In this document: piece after piece, positions 8,350 through 18,218 of the stretch
How positions within the stretch are numbered: the first letter of the stretch is position 1
Layout: each line of letters starts with the position of its first letter
From: Gammaproteobacteria bacterium (ex Lamellibrachia satsuma)
Lineage (GTDB): Bacteria > Pseudomonadota > Gammaproteobacteria > Chromatiales > Chromatiaceae
DNA length: 64,000 nt
Assembly (NCBI GenBank): GCA_019623805.1
Contig: CP053680.1
Coordinates: 496,001-560,000 of the forward strand
Direction: 5' to 3'
Position numbers and translations under genes: made by a program
The notes under the pieces: generated by a model
Seen by the model: the letters and a program-made list of their open reading frames with translations, nothing else
What the model was told of the DNA's origin: nothing
The model's database searches: none

Positions 8350-10059
8350 CTAGGGCTTCCCTGCTTTTGCCAGCTGTTCAATCTTCGCCCAGGAATCGCG
8401 GAGGGTAACGGTCCGATTGAACACCGGCTTGTCAACTGTTGAGTCTCCGTTATCCATGCAGAAGTAACCCTCGCGCTCAAACTGAAAGCGTTCTCCAGGC
8501 TTGGCTTCTCCCAGGAGCGGCTCAAGATAGCAGTCGGTCAGGGTCCGCAAGGAGTCGGGATTGAGATTATCGGTGAATGAGCCGCCCTCCTCCACTGAAT
8601 CAGGATTGGGCTTGGAAAAAAGTCTGTCGTAGAGACGCACCTCGCCCTTGACACCCAGAGTGGCGGATACCCAGTGGACCACGCCCCGGACCTTGCGTCC
8701 CTCCGGATTCTTACCAAGCGTCTCCGAGTCGTAGCTGCAACGTAACTCAATGATGTCGCCCTGATTGTTCTTGATCACCTCTTCGCATTTAACGACATAG
8801 GCGTTACGCAGCCGCACCTCGCCGCCAGTCACCAGTCGCTTGTACTTCTTGTTGGCAGACTCGCGAAAATCCGCCTGGTCTATGTATACCTCGCGGGTGA
8901 AATGGATGGTGCGGGTTCCCTTACTCTCATCCTTGGGGTGATTGGCCGCCTGCAGCGCCTCCTCTTCTCCTTCGGGAAAGTTCTCGATCACCATCTTCAG
9001 AGGATGCATCACCGCCATGCGACGCGGAGCATTTTTGTCCAGATCCTCGCGGATACAGTTCTCCAACACCCCCATTTCGACCAGATTGTCTGACTTGGTA
9101 ACACCGATGCGTGCGCAGAAATCCCGAATCGAGGCGGCGGTATATCCTCGCCGCCGTAGCCCGGCAATCGTTGGCATCCGCGGATCGTTCCAGCCCTCCA
9201 CATACCCTTCATCCGCCAGTTGAGTCAGTTTCCGCTTGCTCATCACCGTATATTCCAGGTTGAGACGGGAGAACTCGATCTGCTGCGGCTGATTTGAGAT
9301 GGTGATATTTTCCAGCACCCAATCGTAGAGTGGGCGGTGATCCTCGAACTCCAGGGTACAGAGTGAATGGGTAATCCCTTCAAGCGCATCGGAGATCGGG
9401 TGGGTAAAGTCATACATGGGGTAGAGACACCAGGCCTCACCGGTCTGGTGGTGTACCACACCGTGGCGGATGCGATAGAGCGTCGGATCGCGCATGTTCA
9501 TGTTGGGCGAGGCCATATCGATCTTCGCGCGCAACACCTTCTCGCCGTCGGCGAACTCCCCCGCTTTCATACGCGAGAAGAGATCCAGATTCTCCTCCAC
9601 CGAGCGGGCGCGGTAAGGGCTCTCCTGTCCTGCTTCTTTGAGGGTCCCCCGATAGGCGCGCATCTTTTCGGCATCAAGATCACAGACATAAGCCTTGCCC
9701 GCTTTAATCAACTCAACTGCAAAACCGGAGAGCCGATCAAAGTAATCGGAGGCGTAGAAGAGTCGATCCTGCCAATCAAAACCCAGCCAGCGCACATCGT
9801 CCTGGATGCTCTCCACGAACTCGATGTTCTCCTTATGGGGATTGGTATCGTCAAAACGCAGATTACACAGGCCGCCAGGATAGTCCTTGGCAATACCGAA
9901 GTTGATCACAATCGATTTGGCATGGCCGATATGCAGATATCCATTGGGCTCCGGTGGAAAGCGGGTATGTACCCTGCCCTCGTTTTTTCCCTGAGCCAGA
10001 TCCTGCTCAATGATCTGACGAATGAAGTTACTGGGGGTTGTCGTCTCTGAACTACTCAT
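8350..10059 (-). CDS. glnS: Glutaminyl-tRNA synthetase
   Basis: 569 residues (E. coli GlnS 554). Class I aminoacyl-tRNA synthetase with HIGH at about 43-46 ([10 protein letters not shown]) and MSKRKL near 270, followed by the two anticodon-binding beta-barrels. It charges tRNA-Gln with glutamine. Start taken at the ATG 10057-10059 (MSSSETTT), which avoids overlap with gltX; an upstream in-frame start at 10092 would overlap gltX by 17 bp. The stop TAG (8350-8352) lies inside the CTAG target duplication of the IS701-like element, so the protein is intact but its native 3' flank is displaced by 1.5 kb. Encoded 16 bp after gltX, probably cotranscribed. Confidence 0.96.
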   Translation of the reverse strand: MSSSETTTPSNFIRQIIEQDLAQGKNEGRVHTRFPPEPNGYLHIGHAKSIVINFGIAKDYPGGLCNLRFDDTNPHKENIEFVESIQDDVRWLGFDWQDRLFYASDYFDRLSGFAVELIKAGKAYVCDLDAEKMRAYRGTLKEAGQESPYRARSVEENLDLFSRMKAGEFADGEKVLRAKIDMASPNMNMRDPTLYRIRHGVVHHQTGEAWCLYPMYDFTHPISDALEGITHSLCTLEFEDHRPLYDWVLENITISNQPQQIEFSRLNLEYTVMSKRKLTQLADEGYVEGWNDPRMPTIAGLRRRGYTAASIRDFCARIGVTKSDNLVEMGVLENCIREDLDKNAPRRMAVMHPLKMVIENFPEGEEEALQAANHPKDESKGTRTIHFTREVYIDQADFRESANKKYKRLVTGGEVRLRNAYVVKCEEVIKNNQGDIIELRCSYDSETLGKNPEGRKVRGVVHWVSATLGVKGEVRLYDRLFSKPNPDSVEEGGSFTDNLNPDSLRTLTDCYLEPLLGEAKPGERFQFEREGYFCMDNGDSTVDKPVFNRTVTLRDSWAKIEQLAKAGKP

Positions 10060-10075
10060 AATCTCTCTAATTCTC

Positions 10076-11485
10076 TCAGGCCTGAGCCTCACGCCGCCGA
10101 ATATACTCCAGCGCCATATCGATACGCCGCAGGGTCGCGGCTTTTCCAGCCAGCTGCAGGGTTACGTCGATCCCCGGCGATGCGGCCCGGCCGACGACAG
10201 CAACTCTCAGCGGCTGGGCGACCTTACCCATCTTCACTTCAAGGGTCTCGGATACCCGTTGCACCTGCTCATGCAGAGCCTCCGGAGTCCAATCCTGCAC
10301 CCCCTCCAGTGCTTCACGCATCTTTTCCAATGGTTCCCGGGCAGCGGGCCGCAGGTGCTTTTTTGCGGCCTTCTCATCAAACGTTTTGTAGTCCAGATAG
10401 CAGAAGGCGCTGATATCCGCCATCTCCACCAGCGTCTTGGCCCGCTCCTGCTGTGCTTTGGCAACATCGGCCAGATCCGGCCCCTCTGCTGGGTCGATAC
10501 CCAGGTTACCCATGTGCGGACTCAACAGATGGGCGATCCGCTTGGGGTCGTCCACTTTAATATAGTGCTGATTGAGCCAAAGCAGCTTTTCTGTATTAAA
10601 GCTGGAGGCAGCCTTATTGACCTGGTCGATATCAAACAGTTCGATCATTTCATCTATGGAGAATATCTCCTGATCACCGTGGGACCAGCCAAGGCGCACC
10701 AGGTAGTTGAGCAACGCCTCCGGCAGAAAGCCCTCCTCCCGATACTGCATGACACTGACGGCACCGTGGCGCTTGGAAAGCCGGGCACCGTCATCTCCCA
10801 AAATCATCGGCACATGTCCATATATCGGCGGCTTCTTACCCAACGCCCGCAGAATATTGATCTGGCGGGGGGTATTATTGAGATGGTCGTCGCCCCGGAT
10901 GACATGGGTTATCTCCATATCCATATCGTCTACCACGACGGTAAGATTATAGGTTGGGGATCCGTCGGTGCGGCGGATAATCAGGTCATCCAACTCTTCG
11001 TTGTTGAAGGCAACCCGGCCGCGGATCAGGTCGTCTACCACAACAGTACCACTCTCAGGATTGCGGAAACGAATCACATGGGGCTCATCCGGATCGACAT
11101 GCAGACTCTTGCAATGCCCATCGTAACGGGGTTTCTCCTTTCGCTTCATCGCCTGCTCTCGAAGGTCGTCAAGACGCTCACGTGAACAGTTGCAGCGGTA
11201 AGCCAACCCCTTCTCCATCAACTCCCCTATCACCTCGTTATAACGCTCGAAGCGGTGGGTCTGGTAGAAGGGGCCCTCATCATACTCAAGCCCGAGCCAG
11301 GTCATTCCCTCCAAAATCGCATTCACCGATGCCTCTGTGGAACGCTCCAGATCCGTATCCTCGATGCGCAGCACGAATTTACCTCCGTGCTTGCGGGCAT
11401 AGAGCCAGGAGAAAAGGGCGGTACGGGCACCGCCGACATGGAGATAGCCGGTAGGGCTGGGGGCGAAACGGGTGCGAACGGTCAT
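10076..11485 (-). CDS. gltX: Glutamyl-tRNA synthetase
   Basis: 469 residues (E. coli GltX 471). N-terminal catalytic fold with the HIGH-type motif [17 protein letters not shown] (residues 9-25) and the KMSKS-type motif ARLSKRHG near 240; C-terminal helical anticodon-binding domain. It charges tRNA-Glu and also feeds tetrapyrrole synthesis. The zinc-binding cysteines (YRCNCS) are present. Start chosen at the ATG giving [13 protein letters not shown]; a longer frame upstream (to 11566) has no support from the family. Tandem gltX-glnS on the minus strand. Confidence 0.96.
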   Translation of the reverse strand: MTVRTRFAPSPTGYLHVGGARTALFSWLYARKHGGKFVLRIEDTDLERSTEASVNAILEGMTWLGLEYDEGPFYQTHRFERYNEVIGELMEKGLAYRCNCSRERLDDLREQAMKRKEKPRYDGHCKSLHVDPDEPHVIRFRNPESGTVVVDDLIRGRVAFNNEELDDLIIRRTDGSPTYNLTVVVDDMDMEITHVIRGDDHLNNTPRQINILRALGKKPPIYGHVPMILGDDGARLSKRHGAVSVMQYREEGFLPEALLNYLVRLGWSHGDQEIFSIDEMIELFDIDQVNKAASSFNTEKLLWLNQHYIKVDDPKRIAHLLSPHMGNLGIDPAEGPDLADVAKAQQERAKTLVEMADISAFCYLDYKTFDEKAAKKHLRPAAREPLEKMREALEGVQDWTPEALHEQVQRVSETLEVKMGKVAQPLRVAVVGRAASPGIDVTLQLAGKAATLRRIDMALEYIRRREAQA

Positions 11486-11554
11486 TATTGCTCTGTCTTG
11501 GCTGACGGGAAAAAAGGGAATTCTAACAGACCCGGCGCCAATGGGCAGAGTGGA

Positions 11555-11583
11555 TTGACGGAACAACTTCCGATCTCTAGAAT
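11555..11583 (+). promoter_or_regulatory. Sigma-70 promoter of tRNA-Val
   Basis: -35 TTGACG (11555-11560), 17-bp spacer, -10 TAGAAT (11578-11583). Predicted start is about 12 nt before the tRNA 5' end at 11602. Confidence 0.8.
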
Positions 11584-11601
11584 GGCCGCTCCTTACTGAA
11601 G

Positions 11602-11677
11602 GGGCGTATAGCTCAGCTGGGAGAGCGCTGCAGTCACATTGCAGAGGTCACAGGTTCGATCCCTGTTACGCCCACCA
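11602..11677 (+). tRNA. tRNA-Val (anticodon CAC)
   Basis: 76 nt with encoded CCA. Acceptor GGGCGTA pairs with TACGCCC. Anticodon stem CTGCA/TGCAG closes the loop GTCACAT, anticodon CAC, which reads GUG. D arm GCTCAGCTGGGAGAGC and T arm with GTTCGATCC are standard. Divergent from gltX and with its own promoter. No clear terminator follows. Confidence 0.96.
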
Positions 11678-11802
11678 TTTCCTACTGTTTTATAAGCACT
11701 TTCCAGCTACGCAAAATAGCCGCGCAAGGAATTAATGGTGCATGGTAACCCAGTGGTAACTGGGACGACTTGGGGCAGCCATGGCGATGATGTGGGCGGG
11801 GT

Positions 11803-11988
11803 TCATGTAACGGGCTGCTCCACCACCACTTCGATCAACTCCTCCCTGATGATCTGAACGTCGTCGGGTGCTTCTATGGAGATTTTGGCCTTGTAGGTAC
11901 TAGCGCGGGTTAGGACGACGCGGATCATCTGGCCGGCAGAGGTGATGAGAATGAGAGATTCACCCTCCTTGCGTTCGAGTGTCAACAT
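11803..11988 (-). CDS. csrA: CsrA/RsmA family translational regulator, divergent paralogue
   Basis: 61 residues, the length of CsrA. The first strand MLTLERKEGESLIL matches the CsrA start (MLILTRRxGExL), and the C-terminal APDDVQIIREEL matches the RNA-binding APKEVAVHREEI region, with the key arginine kept. Family role: a homodimer that binds GGA motifs in mRNA leaders. The middle (TSAGQMIRVVLTRAS) is unlike the housekeeping protein, so this is probably an accessory paralogue. It lies alone between tRNA-Val and a PEP-CTERM gene. Confidence 0.8.
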   Translation of the reverse strand: MLTLERKEGESLILITSAGQMIRVVLTRASTYKAKISIEAPDDVQIIREELIEVVVEQPVT

Positions 11989-12055
11989 GTCCTTTGCTCC
12001 GCGTTAGCTAAAGAGAAAGGGAAGCAGAAGCCTCCTTTTCAATTAAAATGGGGAG

Positions 12056-12694
12056 TTATGTTTTCTTGCAACGACTGGAGAGGCCGAGTCCGACCAGAGC
12101 GATACCCAATAATGTGATTGAGGTGGGTTCAGGTACAGTCCAGTAGGCCCATACATTCCTGGGATAACCGGTTGTGTTCCAAGTTACCAGGTCCGCAGCC
12201 GGACTGTCAGGCACAAAGTCGAAAGTGCCAGGGCGATCGTCACTGTTAAAGGCCGCCATTACGATAACTTCAGGGCTTCCAGGCTCTCTTTCATAGGGGG
12301 TCAGGATTCGGGCGACCTTGGTGTCTTCGATTCCATTCACCATCCAGGGGTTGGTATCGAGGGGGATGTGGGGCGCGAAGTTTAGCAAGACCTGATCGAG
12401 CAACGCATGACTCGCAAGCCTTGCAGCTACTTCGTCTTTGAAAAGAAACTTATTTCGGTCACAACCAGACCAAAGAGCTTCACAAGAACTGTCAATAAAC
12501 CAAACATCGTATAGCCAGCCACCAACGTCGACATTCCGGGCACCGATCAGCTTATTGTTTATGGGGTTCCACTCGAGGATGGGAGTTGCTTGGACCGATT
12601 GTACCTGCAGCAACGCGAGCAGGACCGCCAGTGCGGCTGCGATTTTGAGACCCAGGTTTTTCCGCCTGAGTTGAGCCAAGGTTCGATTATTCAT
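12056..12694 (-). CDS. PEP-CTERM sorting domain protein
   Basis: 212 residues from the ATG giving MNNRTLAQLRRKN, preceded by GGGGTG. Signal peptide about 1-36 ending at QATP. The C-terminus VPEPTSITLLGIALVGLGL followed by SSRCKKT is a full PEP-CTERM tripartite signal (PEP motif, membrane helix, basic tail) that exosortase cuts for surface export with exopolysaccharide. The middle contains two cysteines (SSCEALWSGC) but no domain I recognise. A sigma-54-type promoter element lies 40 bp upstream, as reported for PEP-CTERM genes controlled by PrsK/PrsR and RpoN. No exosortase gene is in the window. Confidence 0.88.
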   Translation of the reverse strand: MNNRTLAQLRRKNLGLKIAAALAVLLALLQVQSVQATPILEWNPINNKLIGARNVDVGGWLYDVWFIDSSCEALWSGCDRNKFLFKDEVAARLASHALLDQVLLNFAPHIPLDTNPWMVNGIEDTKVARILTPYEREPGSPEVIVMAAFNSDDRPGTFDFVPDSPAADLVTWNTTGYPRNVWAYWTVPEPTSITLLGIALVGLGLSSRCKKT

Positions 12695-12734
12695 ATCAAC
12701 ACCCCACATTATGATCTGGCACCAAATAAACCGC

Positions 12735-12750
12735 AGCATTATCTGTGCCA
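12735..12750 (-). promoter_or_regulatory. Sigma-54 (-24/-12) promoter of the PEP-CTERM gene
   Basis: On the minus strand TGGCAC-AGATA-ATGCT matches the sigma-54 consensus TGGCAC-N5-TTGCW at all but one position, with the required GG-to-GC spacing. The -12 GC is about 40 nt from the ATG of the PEP-CTERM gene. A GHKL/EBP pair such as PrsK/PrsR would be expected to activate it elsewhere in the genome. Confidence 0.68.
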
Positions 12751-12751
12751 C

Positions 12752-13461
12752 GAATATAATTCACATTGATATCAATGGCCTACAAATCTTCACACGTGAA
12801 AATTGCACAACATGTAAAAAATACCGACAATTAAAGTAGGTGAATTATCCCTTTTAGCCCCTATCCTCCATAGAGTAACGAGCATTGACACCTTTTAGCC
12901 CAATAAAAACAGGGCCTTAGCGTGAGTGATGTGCTTATAAGCCACCTGAAAGGGGATGTAAAAAAAACCGACAGGAATGAAATCCTCGTGTCTCCCACTG
13001 CCAGCAGGCGTCAGAAGCGGCACCCCGGAACAGAATCACGACCAATCAGTGGGTGATGGTTGCTGCAAATATTCTGAAGATTGAAGTTGGTACAAACCCA
13101 TTTCGCAGGTATACAGGGTCGAATTTTTTCCGACTCAAAGCGGAGCGCTTCAGTCTTCACCCTCAAGCGTTATGTTTGCCAATAAGTCACTGTCGGATTT
13201 CTTTACAGCAGTGCCAATTGGTATTTTTTTACTGTTAAACCTCCCCAATTGATTGAAACTAAAGGCAATTCAGTTCTTAGGCTATAAATTCCAGTCACTG
13301 GACAGCTTCATGCTGTGAATAATATTCCTAGATTCTGTCGGGATATTTTGCACATTCAGAAAGAAGACTTTGGAATTCACGCTTAACTCGTTGAAAAAAC
13401 AGGACATATTGTTGTTGGCGCGTATATTGCTGTAATTGAATTAGCGAAAACGATAAATATA
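12752..13461. other. 710-bp intergenic region without a recognised gene
   Basis: AT-rich, with only short open frames lacking ribosome sites or family features (for example one at 13053-13238). The phrase CCTTTTAGCCC occurs twice about 45 bp apart (near 12853 and 12892). No tRNA, terminator or repeat was recognised. Confidence 0.5.
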
Positions 13462-13710
13462 ATGAGCGTGACTATGAAAATCAGGTTAACCCTTTTGGTT
13501 CTGCTATTCGTGTCTTTCTCCTCGTATGCTGGAAATGTGAATGTTTGTAAAAATGCAAACGGTGCAACTACATTTACTGACGGCGCATGCCCGGAGGGTG
13601 ACCAAAAAATAGAGTCGAGGCATTTTCAGAAATCTCAGTCGTCTGTACGACGGACGGGGGTTATTCAGCAGCTACAATATATAAAATCACTTCGATACAA
13701 GCGGACGTAG
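13462..13710 (+). CDS. Small secreted DUF4124-like protein
   Basis: 82 residues, or 78 from the internal MKIRLTLL start at 13474. Signal peptide with hydrophobic core LTLLVLLFVSFSS and cleavage after SYA. The mature part NVCKNANGATTFTDGACP follows the pattern of DUF4124 proteins (short beta motif xYkCxxxxGxxxFtDxPC) with two cysteines that can pair. Function unknown; probably periplasmic. Isolated, with about 460 bp of non-coding DNA after it. Confidence 0.65.
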   Translation: MSVTMKIRLTLLVLLFVSFSSYAGNVNVCKNANGATTFTDGACPEGDQKIESRHFQKSQSSVRRTGVIQQLQYIKSLRYKRT

Positions 13711-14170
13711 AAAAAAGAACACACCACCAAGAGCGGCTTTATTTTCAACTCCTTCATGACCAGACTTACTCAATGAAAGATTACGGGGACAGCCTCCATG
13801 GCAATGTTCCACTGTCGGCAACATCAACATGATGCTTTGCCTGACCCGTTTGGCAAACCGGTTATCTTGTCAGCTACCTTTGTCAAACATGCTGATACGT
13901 ATACAGCGCTCCTGAGAACGTGCCGGCTAAAGCCGAGCTGGTGAATTGTCAGCCCATTCGGTGTTCTGGATGTATTCATGCTCCCGGTATTCCACCCAGC
14001 CTATTCATCAGACCCCTCCCCCAACCCCTGTAACCTTATCCACAGTCAGGCTGTAATCGGCCGGACCAATCTATTGTCACACCAATCGGACATAGGTATT
14101 CTCCGAATTCAGCATACCTTCAAGTAGTACCGTATTCCTTTTTCCAACCACTGCGTCCGAGCAAAGGGTA
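13711..14170. other. 460-bp intergenic region upstream of the Na/Pi cotransporter
   Basis: No supported gene on either strand. It should contain the promoter of the Na/Pi cotransporter gene, but I see no clear -35/-10 pair and no Pho box. Confidence 0.45.
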
Positions 14171-15985
14171 ATGATGAGATCGTCTCGACCTGAACACCAA
14201 TCGTCCCCGAATATCCTCAACCATCTGCTGAGGACGACCCTCGTAGTGGTATTACTGGCGATTGCCTTTTTCGCCTTCGCCGCAGAGTCGGGCGGCGCGA
14301 TCGAATCTCCGGACTGGCTGCAGCTGTTCCTCGGCCTGTTCGGCGGCTTGGCCCTGTTTCTCGGTGGATTACAACTATTGTCGGATGGGATGACAAAATC
14401 CGCCGGCCAGACATTGAAAACAGTACTGGCAAAGCTCACCACCAACCGCTTGAAGGGCGCGCTCACCGGTGCCTTTATTACCGGCGTGCTCAACTCTTCG
14501 ACGGTAACCACACTGCTGGTCGTTGGTTTCATAAGCGGTGGCATGATGACCCTCACCCAGTCGGTCGGGGTGATCATGGGAGCCAACATCGGCAGCACTG
14601 TGACCGCCCAGTTGCTGGCTTTCGATCTTGCAGCTTACTCTCTCGGTCCCGTCGCCATCGGTTTTTTCATGCTCTTTACCACCAAGCAGGAGAAGGTGAA
14701 GTACTACGGCATGATGATCATGGGCATAGGTCTGGTGTTTTACGGCATGGGCCTGATGAGCGAGGCAATGACACCCCTACGCAGCTACGAGCCCTTCCTG
14801 GAAATACTCAAGGCTTTGGAAAACCCGATGGCGGGCATTCTCGCTGGTGCGGCATTCACTGCCATCGTACAGTCCTCCGCAGCAACGGTCGGCATCGCCA
14901 TCGCGATGGCGAGCGAAGGACTGCTGGCCCTGCCTGCGGGCATCGCCCTGGCGCTGGGAGCCAACATCGGCACAGCCGCCACGACGGCACTGATGGGCAT
15001 CCTCAGCGCCAAGTCCACCGAAGCAGTGCGAGCATCGGCAGTGCATGTAATATTCAACATTCTGGGTACCCTGATATGGCTTCCCTTCATCTGGCTGCTG
15101 GTGGATATGGCAGTCTGGATTTCCCCATCCAGTCCGGAGTTCGAGGGCATGGCTCAGGCAGCGGCGGAAGTGCCGCGCCAGATCGCCAACGCCAATACAC
15201 TGTTCAACGTCATCAACACGCTTATTTTTATCGGTTTTACCGGCTGGTTCGCGAAGCTGGCGGAGCGCATCGTACCGGAGCGCAAGCCTGCGGAAGGCAT
15301 TATCATAGAACCCAAATTTCTGGACGAAGGGGTACTGAGGGCGCCCTCCGTGGCGTTGCAGCAGGTGCGGCTGGAACTGGGGCGGGTTGGAGCGATTACG
15401 CTCAACATGCTGCAGGACATCGTGCCGGCCCTGAGAGATGGAGATCGGGACCGCCTCGATGATATCGTCCGCCGCAACGATCAAGTCGATATACTGGACC
15501 AGGAGATACTCAATTATCTGGGCAAGATTCGCGGGGGCACGCTGACAGAACAGGAGAGTCTGGAGTTTCAGGGACTGATGATGGCGTCAGATAACCTGCA
15601 GAGCCTGGCGGATGTTGTTGGGATCGACGTCGTCTCTCTGGCCCGCAAAGCGGTCGATCTGGATTCCGAGTCGGGAGAGGAGACCCGCAAGATGTTGGTG
15701 GAATTCTATACTACGATTGTCGAGTCCGTGGAACTCACGGTGAAGGCGATTCGTGACAACGACCAGCGGGCGGCGGAATCCGTGTTGATGATGAAGGAGA
15801 AGATACGGGATCAGTCGGAACTCTTGTTGTCCCGGAAGGCGTCGCGTCTGACGGCGGACGATCCGGATTATTTGACGCTGGTGCGGCTGGAGATGTCGTT
15901 TATAGACCAGCTGCGACGTATCTACACCCTGGCAAAACGCACCGCAAAGGTTGCTCTGCCACAGGTGCTTGCGCAACGCGATTGA
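14171..15985 (+). CDS. Na/Pi cotransporter family protein with PhoU-like domain
   Basis: 604 residues, YjbB-type. Two Na_Pi_cotrans repeats: the first around residues 55-190 (GALTGAFITGVLNSSTVTTL) and the second around 205-330 (GAAFTAIVQSSAATVGIA, where QSSAAT is the family signature). About nine membrane segments lie between 20 and 370. The C-terminal about 400-600 is helical and PhoU-like. Likely sodium-coupled phosphate transport, in E. coli mainly export. The start ATGATG has AAAGGG upstream. Monocistronic. Confidence 0.9.
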   Translation: MMRSSRPEHQSSPNILNHLLRTTLVVVLLAIAFFAFAAESGGAIESPDWLQLFLGLFGGLALFLGGLQLLSDGMTKSAGQTLKTVLAKLTTNRLKGALTGAFITGVLNSSTVTTLLVVGFISGGMMTLTQSVGVIMGANIGSTVTAQLLAFDLAAYSLGPVAIGFFMLFTTKQEKVKYYGMMIMGIGLVFYGMGLMSEAMTPLRSYEPFLEILKALENPMAGILAGAAFTAIVQSSAATVGIAIAMASEGLLALPAGIALALGANIGTAATTALMGILSAKSTEAVRASAVHVIFNILGTLIWLPFIWLLVDMAVWISPSSPEFEGMAQAAAEVPRQIANANTLFNVINTLIFIGFTGWFAKLAERIVPERKPAEGIIIEPKFLDEGVLRAPSVALQQVRLELGRVGAITLNMLQDIVPALRDGDRDRLDDIVRRNDQVDILDQEILNYLGKIRGGTLTEQESLEFQGLMMASDNLQSLADVVGIDVVSLARKAVDLDSESGEETRKMLVEFYTTIVESVELTVKAIRDNDQRAAESVLMMKEKIRDQSELLLSRKASRLTADDPDYLTLVRLEMSFIDQLRRIYTLAKRTAKVALPQVLAQRD

Positions 15986-16071
15986 CCCTGACTGGGGGCG
16001 CATAGGCTCAGAGGACAACTGCCGGGTAGCACCTGGGAACTCTCCAGGGCCGCAGATAGCCGTCGAATAGT

Positions 16072-16971
16072 CTAGGAAGAGGCAATGAGAGCGAGCGCCT
16101 GCAGCAGACTGCCTGACAGCAGGATACCCGCGGCGACAAGCACAATCACCGGCAGGGAGAAGGGTTGTCCCCGCAGCCTACGCAGCACGCTGGTTATGAG
16201 AATGCCAAGCACCGGCCAAAAGGCGTTGATCAGTACGCTGTGGCCCAAACCGATGCGCTCTATAGAGAAGAAGAACAACGAGTAGGCGATGCCAAAACTG
16301 ATAATGCCGTGGAAAAGGAACGGTGTCAGTGAAGCTAGCCCGCGTGGACTGCTGGCAACTCGCCGCAGTGGTGCAATGGCGAAAGGCACGAAAAGCAGTG
16401 CACCGGTCATCAACGCTGACAGATTGGCCGCGACCGGATGCGTGGTACGCACGCCTGTCGCCATGAAGAACTCACCCAGTGCCCATAACGCGGCGGTGGA
16501 CAACCCCAGGAGCACACCCCCGAAATCAATTTTGCGCAATCCCGAACCAACCAGCAACAGCAGGGTGCCAAGTGCAATAAGTGACACGCTGCCCATGCTT
16601 CCCCGGGTTACCGGTTCATGCAGAGCCAGCGCAGCCAGGCCGAATGAGAACAGAGGTTTGACCTTGCTGAACAGAGAAGCTATATCTGCACGTCCGCTGA
16701 AAGCAACACCTGAGAAATAGTACACACCGGTCGCCAGCGGAAACGTGAAAATACCTGCCAGCACGAGATCAGTGCTGAACACCACCCTCTCATCCAGCCA
16801 CAGGACTATGCCGCCGAGTACGCAGACTCCGGCTGTCATCGAGGTCATTAGCCCGGCCAGCACCTGCGTGCGTGCATCTCCGCAGGATGGATTGCGTATG
16901 CCGGAGTTGATTATCGGGGCCGAGATTGCCCACAGCAGGGCACTGGCCACCGCATACAGATAGTCAGGCAT
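16072..16971 (-). CDS. DMT (EamA) family transporter
   Basis: 299 residues from the ATG giving MPDYLYAVASALLW. Ten predicted membrane helices in two EamA repeats (about 5-135 and 150-290). Drug/metabolite exporter superfamily; substrate unknown. Its start overlaps the end of the preceding membrane-protein gene by 8 nt, so the two are coupled. A longer frame reaching 17079 would overlap that gene by 116 bp and is less likely. Confidence 0.8.
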   Translation of the reverse strand: MPDYLYAVASALLWAISAPIINSGIRNPSCGDARTQVLAGLMTSMTAGVCVLGGIVLWLDERVVFSTDLVLAGIFTFPLATGVYYFSGVAFSGRADIASLFSKVKPLFSFGLAALALHEPVTRGSMGSVSLIALGTLLLLVGSGLRKIDFGGVLLGLSTAALWALGEFFMATGVRTTHPVAANLSALMTGALLFVPFAIAPLRRVASSPRGLASLTPFLFHGIISFGIAYSLFFFSIERIGLGHSVLINAFWPVLGILITSVLRRLRGQPFSLPVIVLVAAGILLSGSLLQALALIASS

Positions 16972-17983
16972 GCGCGCTCCAGGCGATGACCACAATCTGC
17001 CAGACAAAGGGCGCGAGCAGAATGGCTGTCGCAAGCTTGCCACGGTGCCTGTAGCGCGGTTTGCCAGGCGGTGTGTCAAAAAACGGTTGGCAGGCGGCGC
17101 GGATATCCGGGAACCAGAAACCGTAGCCGAATATGACGATGCAGCCTATGGCGAAGGCGGACAGTACCTCACTGTAGAACGCGAGCAGCAGTACCATTGA
17201 AACCAGCAGGCTGGCGGTGGCGATATAGCGTGGATTGATGGTGTATCGATAGAAATAATTGACCAGGACGTTTCGCACATTATGGGTACGGAATTGATTG
17301 AACATGGTATCGAAGGCATCGACACACAGTACGAAACAGACGAAGGCCATGGCCGCAGCGAGCATACCGGCCCAGAGAATGCCGTGCTGCCACAGAGATG
17401 TCGCCTTGTCTGAACTCCATATGTCACCAATCTCATCGAAGATCAGCAACGATACAGCGATGAGTATAGCCAGAACCTGCATACCTGCCGTACCTTTGTT
17501 GCGGTAGCTGGCGACCAGTTCAGCATTGTTGACTGCACTCTCGTCCCAATGGACGCTGGTAAAACCCAGCAGTCGGCGTAGCGTCTGCACCTCCAACTGC
17601 GGATAGGGATGCGACTGACCGTTGCTGACTTGCAGCTTTGACTGGAAATATACCCACCACATCGCAGTAAATAGCGCCATATAGGTGATCAGCATCAGGC
17701 GATTGAGGCGGGTAGCGAGGTCGACGACAAGAAACTCCTGGATATACGCCTCAAACGCAGCCAAGTCAGGAAATGCCCAGGCTACGTATGGATACCAAGC
17801 CCCGGGACTACTGGGTATGGCGACAGCAAGCAAGAGGTAAAGAGCACAGGCAACTATCGCCAGCAGGAGGGTACGCTTCCCGATCCAAACCACAGGATCA
17901 CCCTGGCTAAGATACCGGCCAAGAACTGCGGCATCTGTGATATCCGCTTCAGTTGGATTGTCGTGACCGTTTTTTGTCGACAT
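16964..17983 (-). CDS. Unknown multi-spanning membrane protein
   Basis: 339 residues, family not recognised. A hydrophilic N-terminus (about 1-38) is followed by about seven to eight membrane helices (near 40-60, 100-120, 170-188, 202-225, 255-275, 278-295, 318-335). Cytoplasmic-looking loops are rich in Arg and aromatic residues (FRTHNVRNVLVNYFYRYT). It is translated just before the EamA transporter with an 8-nt overlap, so a joint role in export is possible but unproven. Confidence 0.65.
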   Translation of the reverse strand: MSTKNGHDNPTEADITDAAVLGRYLSQGDPVVWIGKRTLLLAIVACALYLLLAVAIPSSPGAWYPYVAWAFPDLAAFEAYIQEFLVVDLATRLNRLMLITYMALFTAMWWVYFQSKLQVSNGQSHPYPQLEVQTLRRLLGFTSVHWDESAVNNAELVASYRNKGTAGMQVLAILIAVSLLIFDEIGDIWSSDKATSLWQHGILWAGMLAAAMAFVCFVLCVDAFDTMFNQFRTHNVRNVLVNYFYRYTINPRYIATASLLVSMVLLLAFYSEVLSAFAIGCIVIFGYGFWFPDIRAACQPFFDTPPGKPRYRHRGKLATAILLAPFVWQIVVIAWSAHA

Positions 17984-18218
17984 ATACTGGTTTCAGGGCC
18001 CCAGTTTCCCTGTCGAACGGTACTGGAAAGTTGTACCCTAATCCGGCGCACCGAAAGACCGGTCAGGTATTCTTGTACTGTAGAGTGGTTTCCCCGGCAG
18101 CGAAGTGATTATAGCCCACCCGGGCCATCACTATCCCTTTTTGTTGCACGGAAAATAATCTGCGTGTCAGGAATTTTGACTCAACCACTGAGGCTTCGGT
18201 AGATCGCAATAAACGCTT

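Noticed and set aside
13053..13238. 61-residue open frame
   Set aside because: No ribosome site, no family features, low-complexity composition; probably chance.
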